64,000 nucleotides of DNA, from the NCBI RefSeq assembly GCF_000444875.1, contig NC_021985.1, forward strand, positions 2,046,001-2,110,000. The letters run 5' to 3'. Positions within the stretch are counted from its first letter, which is position 1. Each line of letters begins with the position of its first letter. The DNA is from Streptomyces collinus Tu 365. GTDB taxonomy: Bacteria > Actinomycetota > Actinomycetes > Streptomycetales > Streptomycetaceae. Position numbers and translations under genes: made by a program. The notes under the pieces were generated by a model that was not told the DNA's origin, did not search any database, and saw only the letters and a list, made by a program, of their open reading frames with translations. Positions 55,959 to 64,000 of the stretch are shown here, piece by piece.

Positions 55959-57563
55959 GTGTCCGAAGAGCCGGGCCGTGAACGAGTGATCGCGGACCGT
56001 TACCGTCTGCTGTCCCCGCTGGGCGAGGGCGGCATGGGCACCGTGTGGCGGGCCCGGGACGAGGTGCTGCACCGCGAGGTGGCCGTCAAGGAGGTGCGGG
56101 CCCCGGCCGGGCTGGACGGCGCGGACGTCGAGCGGCTGTACGCGCGGCTGGAGCGGGAGGCGTGGGCGGCGGCCCGGGTCGGGAACCGCAACGTGGTCAC
56201 CGTCTACGACGTGGCCATGGAGGGCGGCCGCCCGTGGATCGTGATGGAGCTGGTCCGGGGCCTGTCGCTGGCCGACCGGCTCGACGCCGAGGGCCCGTTC
56301 CCACCGGAGCGGGCCGCGCACATCGGCGCGGAGGTGCTGGCCGCGCTGCGCGCCGCGCACGCCGCCGGGGTGCTGCACCGGGACGTGAAGCCGGCCAACG
56401 TGCTGCTGGCCGACGACGGACGGGTGGTGCTCACCGACTTCGGCATCGCGACGGTCGAGGGCAGTTCCGCGCTCACCATGACCGGCGAGGTGATCGGCTC
56501 GCCCGAGTTCCTCGCCCCCGAGCGGGCGCTGGGGCGCAACCCGGGCCCCGAGTCGGACCTGTGGTCGCTGGGGGTGCTGCTGTACGCGGCCGTGGAGGGC
56601 ATCTCCCCGTTCCGGCACGACACTCCGCTGAGCACCCTGCGCGCGGTGGTGGACGACGAGCTGCCCGAGCCCCGGCGGGCGGGGCCGCTCGCGCCGGTCA
56701 TCGAGGGGCTGCTGCGCAAGGACCCCGCCGAACGGCTGTCCGCCGAGCGGGCCGAGCAGGATCTGCGGACCGTCGCGGCGGGCGGAGCGGCCCGCACCCG
56801 CCCGCTGCCGTCCTCGCCGTACGCCCCGACGGTCGCCGCCGGGGCGCACCGGCCCGCGCCCACGCCGCCGGTGCCGCTGCCCACCGGGTACCCGGAGCCG
56901 CGCACCACGGCGGCCGCGCCGGAGCGCGGACGGCGTTCGGGCGCGGTGCTGGTGGCCGGTCTGCTGGCGGTCGTCCTGGCGGTCGCGGGGCTGACCTACG
57001 CACTGCTCGACCACGGGCGCGGGGGCGGTGACGGGAGCGGGGACGCGCGCACCGGACGGGCGAGCGGCACCGCGCGCTCCCCCTCCGCGAGCACCGGCAC
57101 CGGCACCGGCACGAAGTCCGGGGCGCCGCCGCCGACACCGAGCAGTGCCGCGCCGAGCAGCCGGCCGGCGCAGTCGGTGCGGGTGACGCTGGCGGGTGCG
57201 CACACGACGTACGACGGCACATGTCCGCCGCCGGCCGCCCAGGCGCCCGCGTTCACCGCGACGTTCACGGTGGGCCGGCTGCCCGCGCAGGTGGAGTACC
57301 GGTGGGTGCTGGCCCACGGGTCGGTGTCCGACCCCGGGTGGAAGACGTTGTCGTTCCCGGCGGGCGGCGGCACCACCCGGCAGGTGCGGGTGGTCGTGAC
57401 CGCCTACTCCGACAGCGGGACGGTGGAGAACCAGATCAGCGTGGAGGTGCGCGCTCCGGTGCGGGCCACGTCGAACGCGGTGCCGTTCACGGTGACGTGC
57501 GCGACGACGGCAACGGAGACCCCGTCGGACGGGGTCTCCGCATCCCCTTCGGCCTCACCCTGA
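55959..57563 (+). CDS. receptor-type Ser/Thr protein kinase
   Basis: This 534-residue PASTA-less kinase starts at the GTG at 55959, with GGGGGGA five bases upstream, rather than the in-frame codons before it. Kinase motifs: LGEGGMGTVW (P-loop), Lys44 in VAVKEV, HRDVKPANVLL with Asp142, and DFGIATVEG. A Pro-rich juxtamembrane stretch precedes one membrane helix (AVLVAGLLAVVLAVAGLTYALLD, about 329-351). A Ser/Thr/Gly linker and an extracellular beta-sandwich-like domain follow (VRVTLAGAHTTYDGTCPPP to VPFTVTC), with Cys pairs that could form a disulfide. The extracellular domain probably senses a ligand. It follows the NicO gene by 45 bp, but has no clear metal link. Confidence 0.93.
   Translation: MSEEPGRERVIADRYRLLSPLGEGGMGTVWRARDEVLHREVAVKEVRAPAGLDGADVERLYARLEREAWAAARVGNRNVVTVYDVAMEGGRPWIVMELVRGLSLADRLDAEGPFPPERAAHIGAEVLAALRAAHAAGVLHRDVKPANVLLADDGRVVLTDFGIATVEGSSALTMTGEVIGSPEFLAPERALGRNPGPESDLWSLGVLLYAAVEGISPFRHDTPLSTLRAVVDDELPEPRRAGPLAPVIEGLLRKDPAERLSAERAEQDLRTVAAGGAARTRPLPSSPYAPTVAAGAHRPAPTPPVPLPTGYPEPRTTAAAPERGRRSGAVLVAGLLAVVLAVAGLTYALLDHGRGGGDGSGDARTGRASGTARSPSASTGTGTGTKSGAPPPTPSSAAPSSRPAQSVRVTLAGAHTTYDGTCPPPAAQAPAFTATFTVGRLPAQVEYRWVLAHGSVSDPGWKTLSFPAGGGTTRQVRVVVTAYSDSGTVENQISVEVRAPVRATSNAVPFTVTCATTATETPSDGVSASPSASP
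57515..57539. terminator. hairpin inside the end of the kinase gene
   Basis: GGAGACCCCGT (57515-57525) pairs with ACGGGGTCTCC (57529-57539) across CGG, a perfect 11-bp stem. It lies in the last codons of the kinase gene (24 bp before its stop region) and 135 bp from the convergent lipase end. It could terminate transcription in both directions. Confidence 0.6.
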
Positions 57564-57673
57564 GCGTGCGCTGAGGGAACCGCGGGGAGATCCGCACGGG
57601 GAACCACACCGTGCATTCACCCTGACGGGTCGGGCTGGGAACGGTCGCGCGTTGACGATGCCGGCCGTGCGGC

Positions 57674-58480
57674 TCAGGCCGCGCTGGTGAGCACCGGCAG
57701 GTAGCCACCGGACTGGCCGGTCGCCGTGGGGTGGTACGACTCGCCGATGTCGAGCCAGTTGAGGCTGTGCAGCCAGGAGTCGCCGGAGCAGATCTCGTGG
57801 CCGGTGAACGGGGTGCGGACGTCGCCGAAGACGAAGTTGTGGTCCAGGGCGCGTTTCTGGATGGCGCTGTCCAGGTAGTCGGCCGCGCTGTTGATGGCGG
57901 ACCGCTTGGTGTCGGAGAGCCCGATGCAGGTCTGGCCGATCTTGTAGAAGCGGGGGTAGCCGATCACGACCACCCGGGCGTACGGGGCCTTGGCGCTGAT
58001 CGCGTTGTAGACGGCGTCGAGCTTGCCGGGGAGCGTGGAGTCGACGTACGCCCTGGCGGTGTCGATCTTGGCGAGGCAGGTGCTGTCGGAGCTGGTGACA
58101 CAGGTCGTCATGACGTCGGAGAAGCCCGCGTCGTTGCCGCCGATGGTGATGGACACCAGGCCGGTGGAGGAGCTGAGGGAGCCGAGCTGGTTCGCCAGCA
58201 CGTCGTCGGTCCGGGCGCCCGAGCAGGCGTTGAAGGCGAACGAGGACGGGCTGTGGGCGGCGTTCCACAGGTACGGGTACGCCTTGGTGCTGCGGTCGCA
58301 ACTGCCGCTGGAGCTGATGTAGCTGCCCGATCCCACTCCGGAGGAGTAGGAGTCGCCGAGCGCCACGTAGCCGCCGGTCGCGGCCGTCGGTGAGGCCTGC
58401 GCCGTGGCGGCTCCGGTCAGACCGAGACCGGTGGCGAGGAGGAGTGAAGTACCGAATCCGGTAAGTCGGGAACGTCTCAT
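57674..58480 (-). CDS. secreted GDSL/SGNH lipase
   Basis: This 268-residue extracellular lipase/esterase has a signal peptide cleaved after about residue 29 (TGAATAQA). Block I is YVALGDSYSSG, with nucleophile Ser44; TIGGNDAGF is block III; the C-terminal DIGESYHPTATGQ holds His250. Six cysteines (GSCDRS, NACSG, TTCVT, STCLA, TCIG, EICSG) would give three disulfides, as in the S. coelicolor and S. rimosus GDSL lipases, which are also 268 residues. GGGAGG lies six bases before the ATG. It is convergent with the kinase gene. Confidence 0.95.
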   Translation of the reverse strand: MRRSRLTGFGTSLLLATGLGLTGAATAQASPTAATGGYVALGDSYSSGVGSGSYISSSGSCDRSTKAYPYLWNAAHSPSSFAFNACSGARTDDVLANQLGSLSSSTGLVSITIGGNDAGFSDVMTTCVTSSDSTCLAKIDTARAYVDSTLPGKLDAVYNAISAKAPYARVVVIGYPRFYKIGQTCIGLSDTKRSAINSAADYLDSAIQKRALDHNFVFGDVRTPFTGHEICSGDSWLHSLNWLDIGESYHPTATGQSGGYLPVLTSAA

Positions 58481-58793
58481 GGAACCTCCCTTTAGCAGGA
58501 TCTCTGCCGTAACTTTCGTAGCAACTACGCGAGTTGAACGGAAGTGTTCATGCCAAGACTTTTCAGCTCTCAACGACGTCTCGACCGGATCGCCCCAGGA
58601 AGTTCACGCGCCCAGGGGTTGCGTGTACATGCCATCCCTGCGGCCATGTCGACGAAGCGTCAATTCCGCTCCCCGGCGGCCGGAGATCCCGCGATGGGAA
58701 CACATGTTTAAAGAAGGGGTGCCGTCTTGACGGCCCCGCGTGGCTGCGCGACATTGAAGCCGACATCCGGCGCCTTGGGGGGCAAAGTCGCCA
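58481..58793. other. divergent promoter region with inverted repeats
   Basis: This 313-bp gap separates the lipase (leftward) from a membrane protein gene (rightward) and has lower G+C than its surroundings. CGTAGCAACTACG (58517-58529) is a perfect 5-bp-arm inverted repeat. TGAAC (58535-58539) and GTTCA (58546-58550) form another. Both lie 37-70 bp upstream of the lipase start and may bind regulators of lipase expression. I see no gene here. Confidence 0.5.
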
Positions 58794-59228
58794 ATGCAGA
58801 CGTTACGCATCAAGACACCTTCGACGGACGGCGCCGCAGGCGACGCCGAGCGGACCGGGACAGGACCGGGGAGGGACCTGTCACCCCTGCTCGCGGGGGC
58901 GGCCACGGCCGTCGCGGCGGTCGGCGCGACGCTCGCGCTCACCGACGCCGGCACTCCATTGCGCGGCCCGTGCACGCTGTTCTTCCTGCTGGCGGCGCCC
59001 GCCGCGGGCATCGGGGCGGCGCTGCGCGGGCTGGAGACGTTCGGCCGGGTCATCGCCGCGCTCGCGGGGGCGGTCGTGCTGAACATGCTGGTCGCCCAGG
59101 CGATGCTGGCGGTGCACCGCTGGTCGGTCCGCGGCGGCGTCGTCGCGGTGACCGTGCTCAGCCTGCTCCTCCTCCTGCCTCTCCTGGCGCACCGGGAACG
59201 GCATTCGAGGAAACACACACAAGAGTGA
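58794..59228 (+). CDS. small multi-pass membrane protein
   Basis: This 144-residue protein has a charged 28-residue N-terminus and three or four hydrophobic helices: LSPLLAGAATAVAAVGATLAL, LFFLLAAPAAGIGAALRGLE, VIAALAGAVVLNMLVAQAML and GVVAVTVLSLLLLLPLLAH. The last is followed by a basic tail (RERHSRKH). No family is recognised. The Shine-Dalgarno sequence is weak. It precedes the glycan genes on the same strand by 387 bp, so it may belong to that locus. Confidence 0.75.
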   Translation: MQTLRIKTPSTDGAAGDAERTGTGPGRDLSPLLAGAATAVAAVGATLALTDAGTPLRGPCTLFFLLAAPAAGIGAALRGLETFGRVIAALAGAVVLNMLVAQAMLAVHRWSVRGGVVAVTVLSLLLLLPLLAHRERHSRKHTQE

Positions 59229-59615
59229 CCAACCACGGCCAAAGTTGTGTAACGGCCAAACCAACAAAAACGTGAGACTCGTTCCAGGTCTTGCCATACT
59301 GCTTCAATCGTCAATACCGTCGTACGTCACCCGCATCGGTCCGTCGGCACGCGGCTCAGGGGAGGGCTCAGGGCCGTGACGTTCCGGCGCGGGGCGCGGT
59401 AGGGGGGTGCCGTGCTCGGTGACCGCACGTGTCACCGAGTCGTGCCGCGCGACCGCCTGTCCTCTTCTTCGGGCAGGCCGGCCAGCTTTGCCAGCTCGTC
59501 AGGGTGCACGGAGATCGCTCCGCCGTGCCCGGGACGAGAACCCCCCTTTCGAACCGGACCCAGAGCCGGGCCGCCCAGGGGCGGGCGGTCCACCGGACGA
59601 GAGGGACACACACTC
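59229..59615. promoter_or_regulatory. long leader region before the glycosyltransferase operon
   Basis: This 387-bp gap begins with about 90 bp of comparatively A+T-rich sequence. TTGCCA (59291-59296) and TACCGT (59315-59320) form a -35/-10 pair with an 18-bp spacer. Transcription from it would give a 5' leader of about 290 nt before the first GT2 gene. No riboswitch class is recognised and no gene is seen. Confidence 0.45.
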
Positions 59616-60437
59616 ATGAGTTCCGTTCTGCATCCGCCCAGTTCGGGCAAGAATCCACTGATCGCCACCCACTACCGGCCCATCTCCTCCCACCTGGCGA
59701 TCACCCCGCCGGTGAGCGTGGTGATCCCCGCCATGAACGAGGCGGAGAACCTGCCCTACGTGTTCAAGTCGCTTCCGGGCTGGATCCACGAAGTCGTCCT
59801 CGTCGACGGCAACTCCACCGACGACACCGTCGAGGTCGCGCGTTCGCTGTGGCCCGCGGTCAAGGTCGTCGAACAGCGCGGCAAGGGCAAGGGGGACGCA
59901 CTGATCTCGGGTTTCGAGGCGTGCACCGGCGACATCGTCGTGATGGTCGACGCGGACGGCTCCGCCGACGGGGGCGAGATCGTCTCCTACGTCTCCGCGC
60001 TCGTCTCGGGCGCCGACTTCGCCAAGGGCTCGCGGTTCGCCAACGGCGGCGGCACCGACGACATGACCTTCGTCCGCAAGCTCGGCAACTGGGCACTGTG
60101 CACCGTCGTCAACCGCAAGTTCGGCGCCCGCTACACCGATCTGTGCTACGGATACAACGCGTTCTGGCGGCACTGCCTCGACAAGATCGACCTCGACTGC
60201 ACCGGCTTCGAGGTCGAGACGCTGATGAACATCAGAGTGGTCAAGGCGGGTCTGAAGGTGCAGGAGATCCCCAGCCACGAGTACCTGCGCATCCACGGCA
60301 CGAGCAACCTGCGCGCGGTCCGGGACGGGTTCCGGGTGCTCAGGGTCATCCTCGGGGAACGCTCCAACCGGCGGGAGCTGCGCCGCCAGGAACACCACTC
60401 CCCGCTGCTCGACTCCGGCCGGGGAGAGGTGTCTTGA
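59616..60437 (+). CDS. family 2 glycosyltransferase, polyprenyl-phosphate type
   Basis: This 273-residue GT-A enzyme has VSVVIPAMNEAENLPYVF near residue 34, VVLVDGNSTDDTVEVA, a RGKGKGDAL stretch, the metal-binding MVDADGSADGGEI, and KGSRFANGGGTDDMTFVRKLGNW. The form resembles dolichol/polyprenyl-phosphate glycosyltransferases (DPM1/YkcC-like), but has no C-terminal membrane helices. It may transfer a sugar onto a lipid phosphate for later flipping. The ATG at 59616 is preceded by a purine-rich stretch about 12 bp away. It overlaps the next gene by TTGA. Confidence 0.9.
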   Translation: MSSVLHPPSSGKNPLIATHYRPISSHLAITPPVSVVIPAMNEAENLPYVFKSLPGWIHEVVLVDGNSTDDTVEVARSLWPAVKVVEQRGKGKGDALISGFEACTGDIVVMVDADGSADGGEIVSYVSALVSGADFAKGSRFANGGGTDDMTFVRKLGNWALCTVVNRKFGARYTDLCYGYNAFWRHCLDKIDLDCTGFEVETLMNIRVVKAGLKVQEIPSHEYLRIHGTSNLRAVRDGFRVLRVILGERSNRRELRRQEHHSPLLDSGRGEVS

Positions 60438-61420
60438 GAGATCCCGGCATCTCCGTCGTGATCTGCGTGTACACCGAGGACCGCTGGGAGGACATCCTCG
60501 CCGCGGTCTCCTCGGTGCACGCGCAGTCGTGCCCGGCGCTGGAGACGCTCCTGGTCGTGGACCACAACGCCGCCCTGCTGGAACGGCTGGCCCGCGCGTA
60601 CGAGACGGACCCGGAGGTACGGGTGCTGGCCAACGCGGGCCCGCGCGGCCTGTCGGCCGGCCGCAACACCGGCATCGCCGCCTCCCACGGCGAGGTGATC
60701 GCCTTCCTCGACGACGACGCCGTGGCCGAGCGGGACTGGCTGCGGCGCTTCGCCGAGGGGTACGCCGACCCGAGGGTGATGGCCGTCGGCGGCCGTACGG
60801 TCCCCGTCTGGGCGTCCGGCCGGCGTCCGGCCTGGTTCCCCGAGGAGTTCGACTGGGTGGTGGGCTGCACCTACCGGGGGCTGCCGCCCGGCCGGGTCCG
60901 GGTCCGCAACGTCCTCGGCGGCAACGCCTCCTTCCGGCGCACGGCGTTCGAGGCCGCGGGCGGCTTCGCCACCGGCATCGGCCGCGACGGCGACCGGCGC
61001 CCGCTGGGCTGCGAGGAGACGGAGCTGTGCATCCGCCTCACCCGGGTCCGCCCCGACGCGCTGCTGCTCATCGACGACCGCGCGGTGATCCACCACCGGG
61101 TGCCCGGCCCACGGGAGCGCTTCGCCTACTTCCGCACCCGCACCTACGCCGAGGGCCTGTCGAAGGCGCTGGTGGCGCGGAGCGTCGGCGCCGCCAAGGG
61201 GCTGGAGTCCGAACGCCGGTACACCACCCGGGTGCTGCCCGCGGGCGTCGCCCGGGGCCTGCGGGACGCGCTGCTCGCCCGGCGGGGCGGCGCGGGACGC
61301 GCGGGCGCGATCGTCGCCGGGGTGCTGACGGCGGCGAGCGGCTACCTGGTGGGACGGGTGCGCGCCCGGCGGGGCGGGACCACGTTCTCCGTCGTACGGA
61401 TCGAGGGGGAACGCCCATGA
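60434..61420 (+). CDS. family 2 glycosyltransferase, second
   Basis: This 328-residue GT2 enzyme starts at TTG in a TTGA overlap, supported by GAGAGG a few bases before. Motifs: ISVVICVYTEDRWEDILAAV, LLVVDHNAALLERLA, GLSAGRNTGIAAS, the DXD-like FLDDDAVAERDWL, a LGGNASFRRTAFEAAGGF acceptor region and EETELCIRL. The C-terminal hydrophobic segment (AGAIVAGVLTAASGYLVG) may bind it to the membrane. It stands between a GT2 and a deacetylase in a tight operon, and probably adds a further sugar to the same glycan. Confidence 0.9.
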   Translation: MRDPGISVVICVYTEDRWEDILAAVSSVHAQSCPALETLLVVDHNAALLERLARAYETDPEVRVLANAGPRGLSAGRNTGIAASHGEVIAFLDDDAVAERDWLRRFAEGYADPRVMAVGGRTVPVWASGRRPAWFPEEFDWVVGCTYRGLPPGRVRVRNVLGGNASFRRTAFEAAGGFATGIGRDGDRRPLGCEETELCIRLTRVRPDALLLIDDRAVIHHRVPGPRERFAYFRTRTYAEGLSKALVARSVGAAKGLESERRYTTRVLPAGVARGLRDALLARRGGAGRAGAIVAGVLTAASGYLVGRVRARRGGTTFSVVRIEGERP

Positions 61421-62217
61421 CCGACGCGCCCGTGCCGATCCTCATGTACCACGCGGTGGCGAGCGCGCCCAACGACGCCACCCGGGCCCTGTCGGTCGCC
61501 CCCGAGGCGTTCGCCGAACAGATGGCGCTCATCGGCGACCTCGGACTGACGCCGGTGACCACCGCCGGCCTCGCGGCGCACTGGCGCCGCGGCGGACCGC
61601 TGCCCGCCCGGCCGGTGCTGATCACCTTCGACGACGGCTACGAGGGCGTCCACCGGCACGCCCTGCCCGTGCTCGCCCGGCACGGCTTCCCGGCCACGCT
61701 ATTCGTCTCCACCGGCTGGATCAAGGGCGCGTACGACACCGGCGGCGGCCTGGACACCATGCTGGACTGGCCGCAGGTGCGCGACCTCGCGGACACCGGC
61801 GTCGAGATCGGCGGCCACAGCCACACCCACCCGCAGCTCGACCAGCTGGACGACACGGCGCTGCGCGCGGAACTCGGGCACAGCACCGACATCCTCACCG
61901 CCGAACTCGGCGCGCCTCCGGTGTCGTTCGCCTACCCCTACGGCTACTCCAGCCGCCGGGTGCGGCAGGCCGTGCGCGCGGCGGGGTACGGCCAGGCGCT
62001 GGCCGTCGGCAACGGGCTCGCCCGCCGCCGGCAGGGCCCCTACGCCCTGCGGCGCGTCACCGTGCGCCGCGGCACGGGCGTCGAGGAGTTCGAACGGCTG
62101 CTCCAGGGCCGCGCGATCGCCCGGAACTTCGCCAGGGACCGCGCCCTCACCCAGGGCTACGCACTCGTCCGAAGAGCACGCCAGGTCCGCCGGAAGGCCA
62201 TCAGCTCCCGTGTCTGA
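61417..62217 (+). CDS. polysaccharide deacetylase (CE4)
   Basis: This 266-residue NodB-domain enzyme starts at the ATG of an ATGA overlap. It has VPILMYHAVA at the N-terminus, the catalytic Asp pair in VLITFDDGYEG (near residue 70), the metal His pair in GHSHTHPQL and a SFAYPYGYSS motif 3-like block. There is no signal peptide, so it acts on a cytoplasmic lipid-linked sugar, or possibly at the membrane. Removal of an N-acetyl group would fit the glycan-building operon. Its end overlaps the flippase start by eight bases. Confidence 0.93.
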   Translation: MTDAPVPILMYHAVASAPNDATRALSVAPEAFAEQMALIGDLGLTPVTTAGLAAHWRRGGPLPARPVLITFDDGYEGVHRHALPVLARHGFPATLFVSTGWIKGAYDTGGGLDTMLDWPQVRDLADTGVEIGGHSHTHPQLDQLDDTALRAELGHSTDILTAELGAPPVSFAYPYGYSSRRVRQAVRAAGYGQALAVGNGLARRRQGPYALRRVTVRRGTGVEEFERLLQGRAIARNFARDRALTQGYALVRRARQVRRKAISSRV

Positions 62218-64000
62218 CACGACCACCACCACCGAGACCGCGCCGCCCGGGACACAGGCGCCCGAGCGGCCCGGACGCCGACTGCGCCTGCCCGGGGCGG
62301 GCCGCCCGGCCGGCGGCAGCCCGCTGTTCCGCAACGCCTACGCGCTGATGCTCAACACCGGCATCTCCGCCGTCCTCGGGCTCGGCTTCTGGCTCGCCGC
62401 GGCCCGCTACTACTCCGAGTCCGCGGTCGGCCAGGGCTCCGCGGCCATCGCCGCGATGAAACTGCTCGCCGGGCTGACCGCGGTGACCCTGACCGGCGCG
62501 CTGGCCCGCTTCATCCCGGTGTCGGGGCGGCGCACCGGACGGCTCATCTTCCTCACGTACGCCGGCAGTTCACTGGTCGTGGCGCTCGCAGCCGGGGTGT
62601 TCCTGACGACCCTGGGCGCGTGGGGGCCGTCGTACCGCTTCCTGCACGGGCCGGTGAACGGGCTGGGCTTCGTCGCGGCCGTCGTCGCCTGGAACCTGCT
62701 CACCCTCCAGGACGGTGTGCTGACCGGGCTGCGCAGCGCGCCCTGGGTGCCGGTCGGCAACACCGTGTTCTCGGCCGTGAAGCTGGGGCTCCTCGTCGCG
62801 TTCGCGGTGGCCGTCCCGACCACCGGCGTCTTCGTGTCCTGGGTCGCCGCGATCGCCACCTCGGTGGTGCCGCTGGGCTGGCTGGTGTTCCGGCGGCTGG
62901 TGCCCCGGCACGTCCGGTCGACCGAGGGCCACGCCGAACCGCCGGCACTGCGCGAGATCGGCAGGTTCCTGGCCGGGGACTACACCGGGTCCCTGTTCTC
63001 GCTCGCCGTGGTCTACCTGGTCCCGGTGATCATCGCCTCGCAGGTCAGCGCCGAGGACAACGCCTACTTCTACATCACCACCACCATCGGCGGCACGACC
63101 AACCTGCTCGCCATCAACATGGGCGCGTCGCTGACGGTCGAGGGCGCGCACGATCCGGGGCGGCTCGCCGCCGACACCCGCGCCGCGCTGCGGCGGATGG
63201 CCCGGATCATGCTGCCGATCGCGGGCGCGCTCTTCGTCGGCGCGCCCTGGATCCTGGGTGTCTTCGGCGACGGCTACGCGGACGCGGCCACCCCGCTGCT
63301 GCGCTGGTTCGCGGTCGGCGCGGTGCTGCGGGTCGTGATGGAGACGCACTTCGCAGTGCTCCGCGCGCAGAGCCGGACCGCCGGACTGGCCTGGTTGCAG
63401 GGCCTGTTGTGCCTGCTGGTGCTCGGCCTGACCCTGCTGCTGCTGCCGCGGATGGGGCTGACCGGCGCGGGCGTCGCCGAGATCTCCAGCCTGACCGTGA
63501 TCGTGGCGCTCGCGGCGCCGAGACTGTGGCGGACGGTCCGGGCGGCTCCCGCCCCCGTACCGGACCGCGCGGCACCGGACGGCGACCTCGCCGACCTCGG
63601 CGAGCCCTCCCGCTCCCGGCCGCGCCTGGCCGGCCGCCCGCGCGGGGACGCCCCCGGCCTCCCGGCCGACTCCCCCACCCACCGGCACAGCCCGGGCTGG
63701 GCGCTGGAGAACGACACCCTCGCCCTCGGCATCCACGTCGACCTCGACCACCTCGAACGCCGCCCCGACGTCCGTCCGGGCCCCGGCACCCCGCCGGCCG
63801 GCGTTCCCGTCCCGCGCCCGGCCGAGGAGCCGGAACCGGGCGCCGAGGCCTCCCTGGGCCCGGCCGAGGCGGCCCTCCTGCGGAAGGCGGAGGAGGACTC
63901 CGACGCGCCGTTCGGCGGAGTCGACGCCCTGTTCGAGACGTCCGACGCCCCGTTCCACGAGGCCGACGCGCTGTCGCGGGAGACGGAGGCAGCGGCCGGA
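62210..64000 (+). CDS. Wzx-type oligosaccharide flippase, C-terminus beyond window
   Basis: The gene starts at GTG 62210 and is still open at the last base, so 597 codons are visible. The N-terminal 43 residues are charged. Twelve to fourteen hydrophobic helices follow (LMLNTGISAVLGLGFWLAAARYYS, FVAAVVAWNLLTLQDGVLTGL, SLFSLAVVYLVPVIIASQ, LLGLLC-like LLCLLVLGLTLLLL) in the pattern of MATE/MOP polysaccharide exporters. After residue 440 comes a long Pro/Glu/Asp-rich cytoplasmic tail (AEEPEPGAEASLGPAE, ALLRKAEEDSD) that continues past the edge. It would flip a lipid-linked glycan made by the three preceding genes. Confidence 0.9.
   Translation, partial: MSDTTTTTETAPPGTQAPERPGRRLRLPGAGRPAGGSPLFRNAYALMLNTGISAVLGLGFWLAAARYYSESAVGQGSAAIAAMKLLAGLTAVTLTGALARFIPVSGRRTGRLIFLTYAGSSLVVALAAGVFLTTLGAWGPSYRFLHGPVNGLGFVAAVVAWNLLTLQDGVLTGLRSAPWVPVGNTVFSAVKLGLLVAFAVAVPTTGVFVSWVAAIATSVVPLGWLVFRRLVPRHVRSTEGHAEPPALREIGRFLAGDYTGSLFSLAVVYLVPVIIASQVSAEDNAYFYITTTIGGTTNLLAINMGASLTVEGAHDPGRLAADTRAALRRMARIMLPIAGALFVGAPWILGVFGDGYADAATPLLRWFAVGAVLRVVMETHFAVLRAQSRTAGLAWLQGLLCLLVLGLTLLLLPRMGLTGAGVAEISSLTVIVALAAPRLWRTVRAAPAPVPDRAAPDGDLADLGEPSRSRPRLAGRPRGDAPGLPADSPTHRHSPGWALENDTLALGIHVDLDHLERRPDVRPGPGTPPAGVPVPRPAEEPEPGAEASLGPAEAALLRKAEEDSDAPFGGVDALFETSDAPFHEADALSRETEAAAG

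Noticed and set aside
54021..57317. A 1,098-codon leftward open frame opposite NicO, TPR and kinase genes
   Set aside because: It is antisense to three proteins with unmistakable domains, has no recognisable motif, and crosses their gene boundaries.
1..64000. tRNA, rRNA, prophage, insertion sequence or secondary-metabolite cluster
   Set aside because: I found no tRNA-like cloverleaf, transposase, integrase, PKS/NRPS or terpene synthase sequence by reading; the genes are typical core-genome families.

Overview
The window is a stretch of chromosome from a Streptomyces or very close relative. Base composition is very G+C rich, third codon positions are almost all G or C, GTG and even TTG starts are common, several genes look leaderless, and many genes overlap by ATGA, GTGA or TTGA. 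The gene order (gntR-gntK-gntP, soxR, hmgA with a GntR gene, and a 268-residue GDSL lipase) matches what I recall of the S. coelicolor region around SCO1678-SCO1730. That match comes from memory, not from an alignment. I see no rRNA, tRNA, CRISPR array, prophage, insertion sequence or biosynthetic gene cluster, so this reads as conserved core-arm DNA rather than an island.

Layout. 1-2.3 kb: gluconate uptake and phosphorylation, with a divergent GntR regulator and a large terminator hairpin. 2.4-10.7 kb: a periplasmic molybdoenzyme with its membrane cytochrome b, a TTA-containing hypothetical protein, a DMT exporter, a NUDIX enzyme, a DUF202 pair, an F420-type oxidoreductase, a quinone reductase and a histidine-rich protein. 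10.9-20.1 kb: a phosphotransferase/acyl-CoA dehydrogenase pair, a TTA-containing PucR regulator, a LysA-like PLP decarboxylase, and an SDR/acyl-CoA ligase/TetR operon. 20.2-28.6 kb: a NamZ-like (DUF1343) protein, an alpha/beta hydrolase, a secreted penicillin-acylase-family enzyme, a BKACE protein and a Deinococcus-type RNA ligase. 28.6-37 kb: soxR, a MaoC hydratase with its TetR, an acyl-CoA dehydrogenase with its TetR, and an alcohol/aldehyde dehydrogenase pair. 37.1-43.3 kb: an orphan sugar-type ABC ATPase, a class F sortase with a small candidate substrate, and a molybdopterin oxidoreductase with a TetR. 43.4-48.7 kb: a lipoprotein, homogentisate dioxygenase with its GntR regulator, a type ISP-like protein and a class III CoA-transferase. 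48.8-57.6 kb: an ECF sigma/RskA anti-sigma pair facing DUF4331, TPR and NicO genes, then a Ser/Thr kinase. 57.7-64 kb: the GDSL lipase and the start of a surface-glycan cluster of two GT2 enzymes, a deacetylase and a flippase that runs off the edge.

How it fits together. Palindromes shared between promoters suggest three separate TetR circuits. One motif (ATACCGACCGGT[C/T]GGCAT and a half-conserved copy) lies before the phosphotransferase/ACAD pair, before the SDR/ligase/TetR operon and before the molybdopterin oxidoreductase. A second (CTAAGCA-N2-TGCTTAG type) lies at the MaoC promoter and before its TetR gene. A third (AAACTAGC-N3..N4-TAGTTT type) lies between an ACAD and its TetR gene and again before the aldehyde/alcohol dehydrogenase genes. 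The phosphotransferase/ACAD pair has the same two domains as human ACAD10/ACAD11, so the first circuit may handle 4-hydroxy acids. The most interesting unit is the SigK/RskA-type switch facing DUF4331-TPR-NicO, with a SigK-like promoter before DUF4331.
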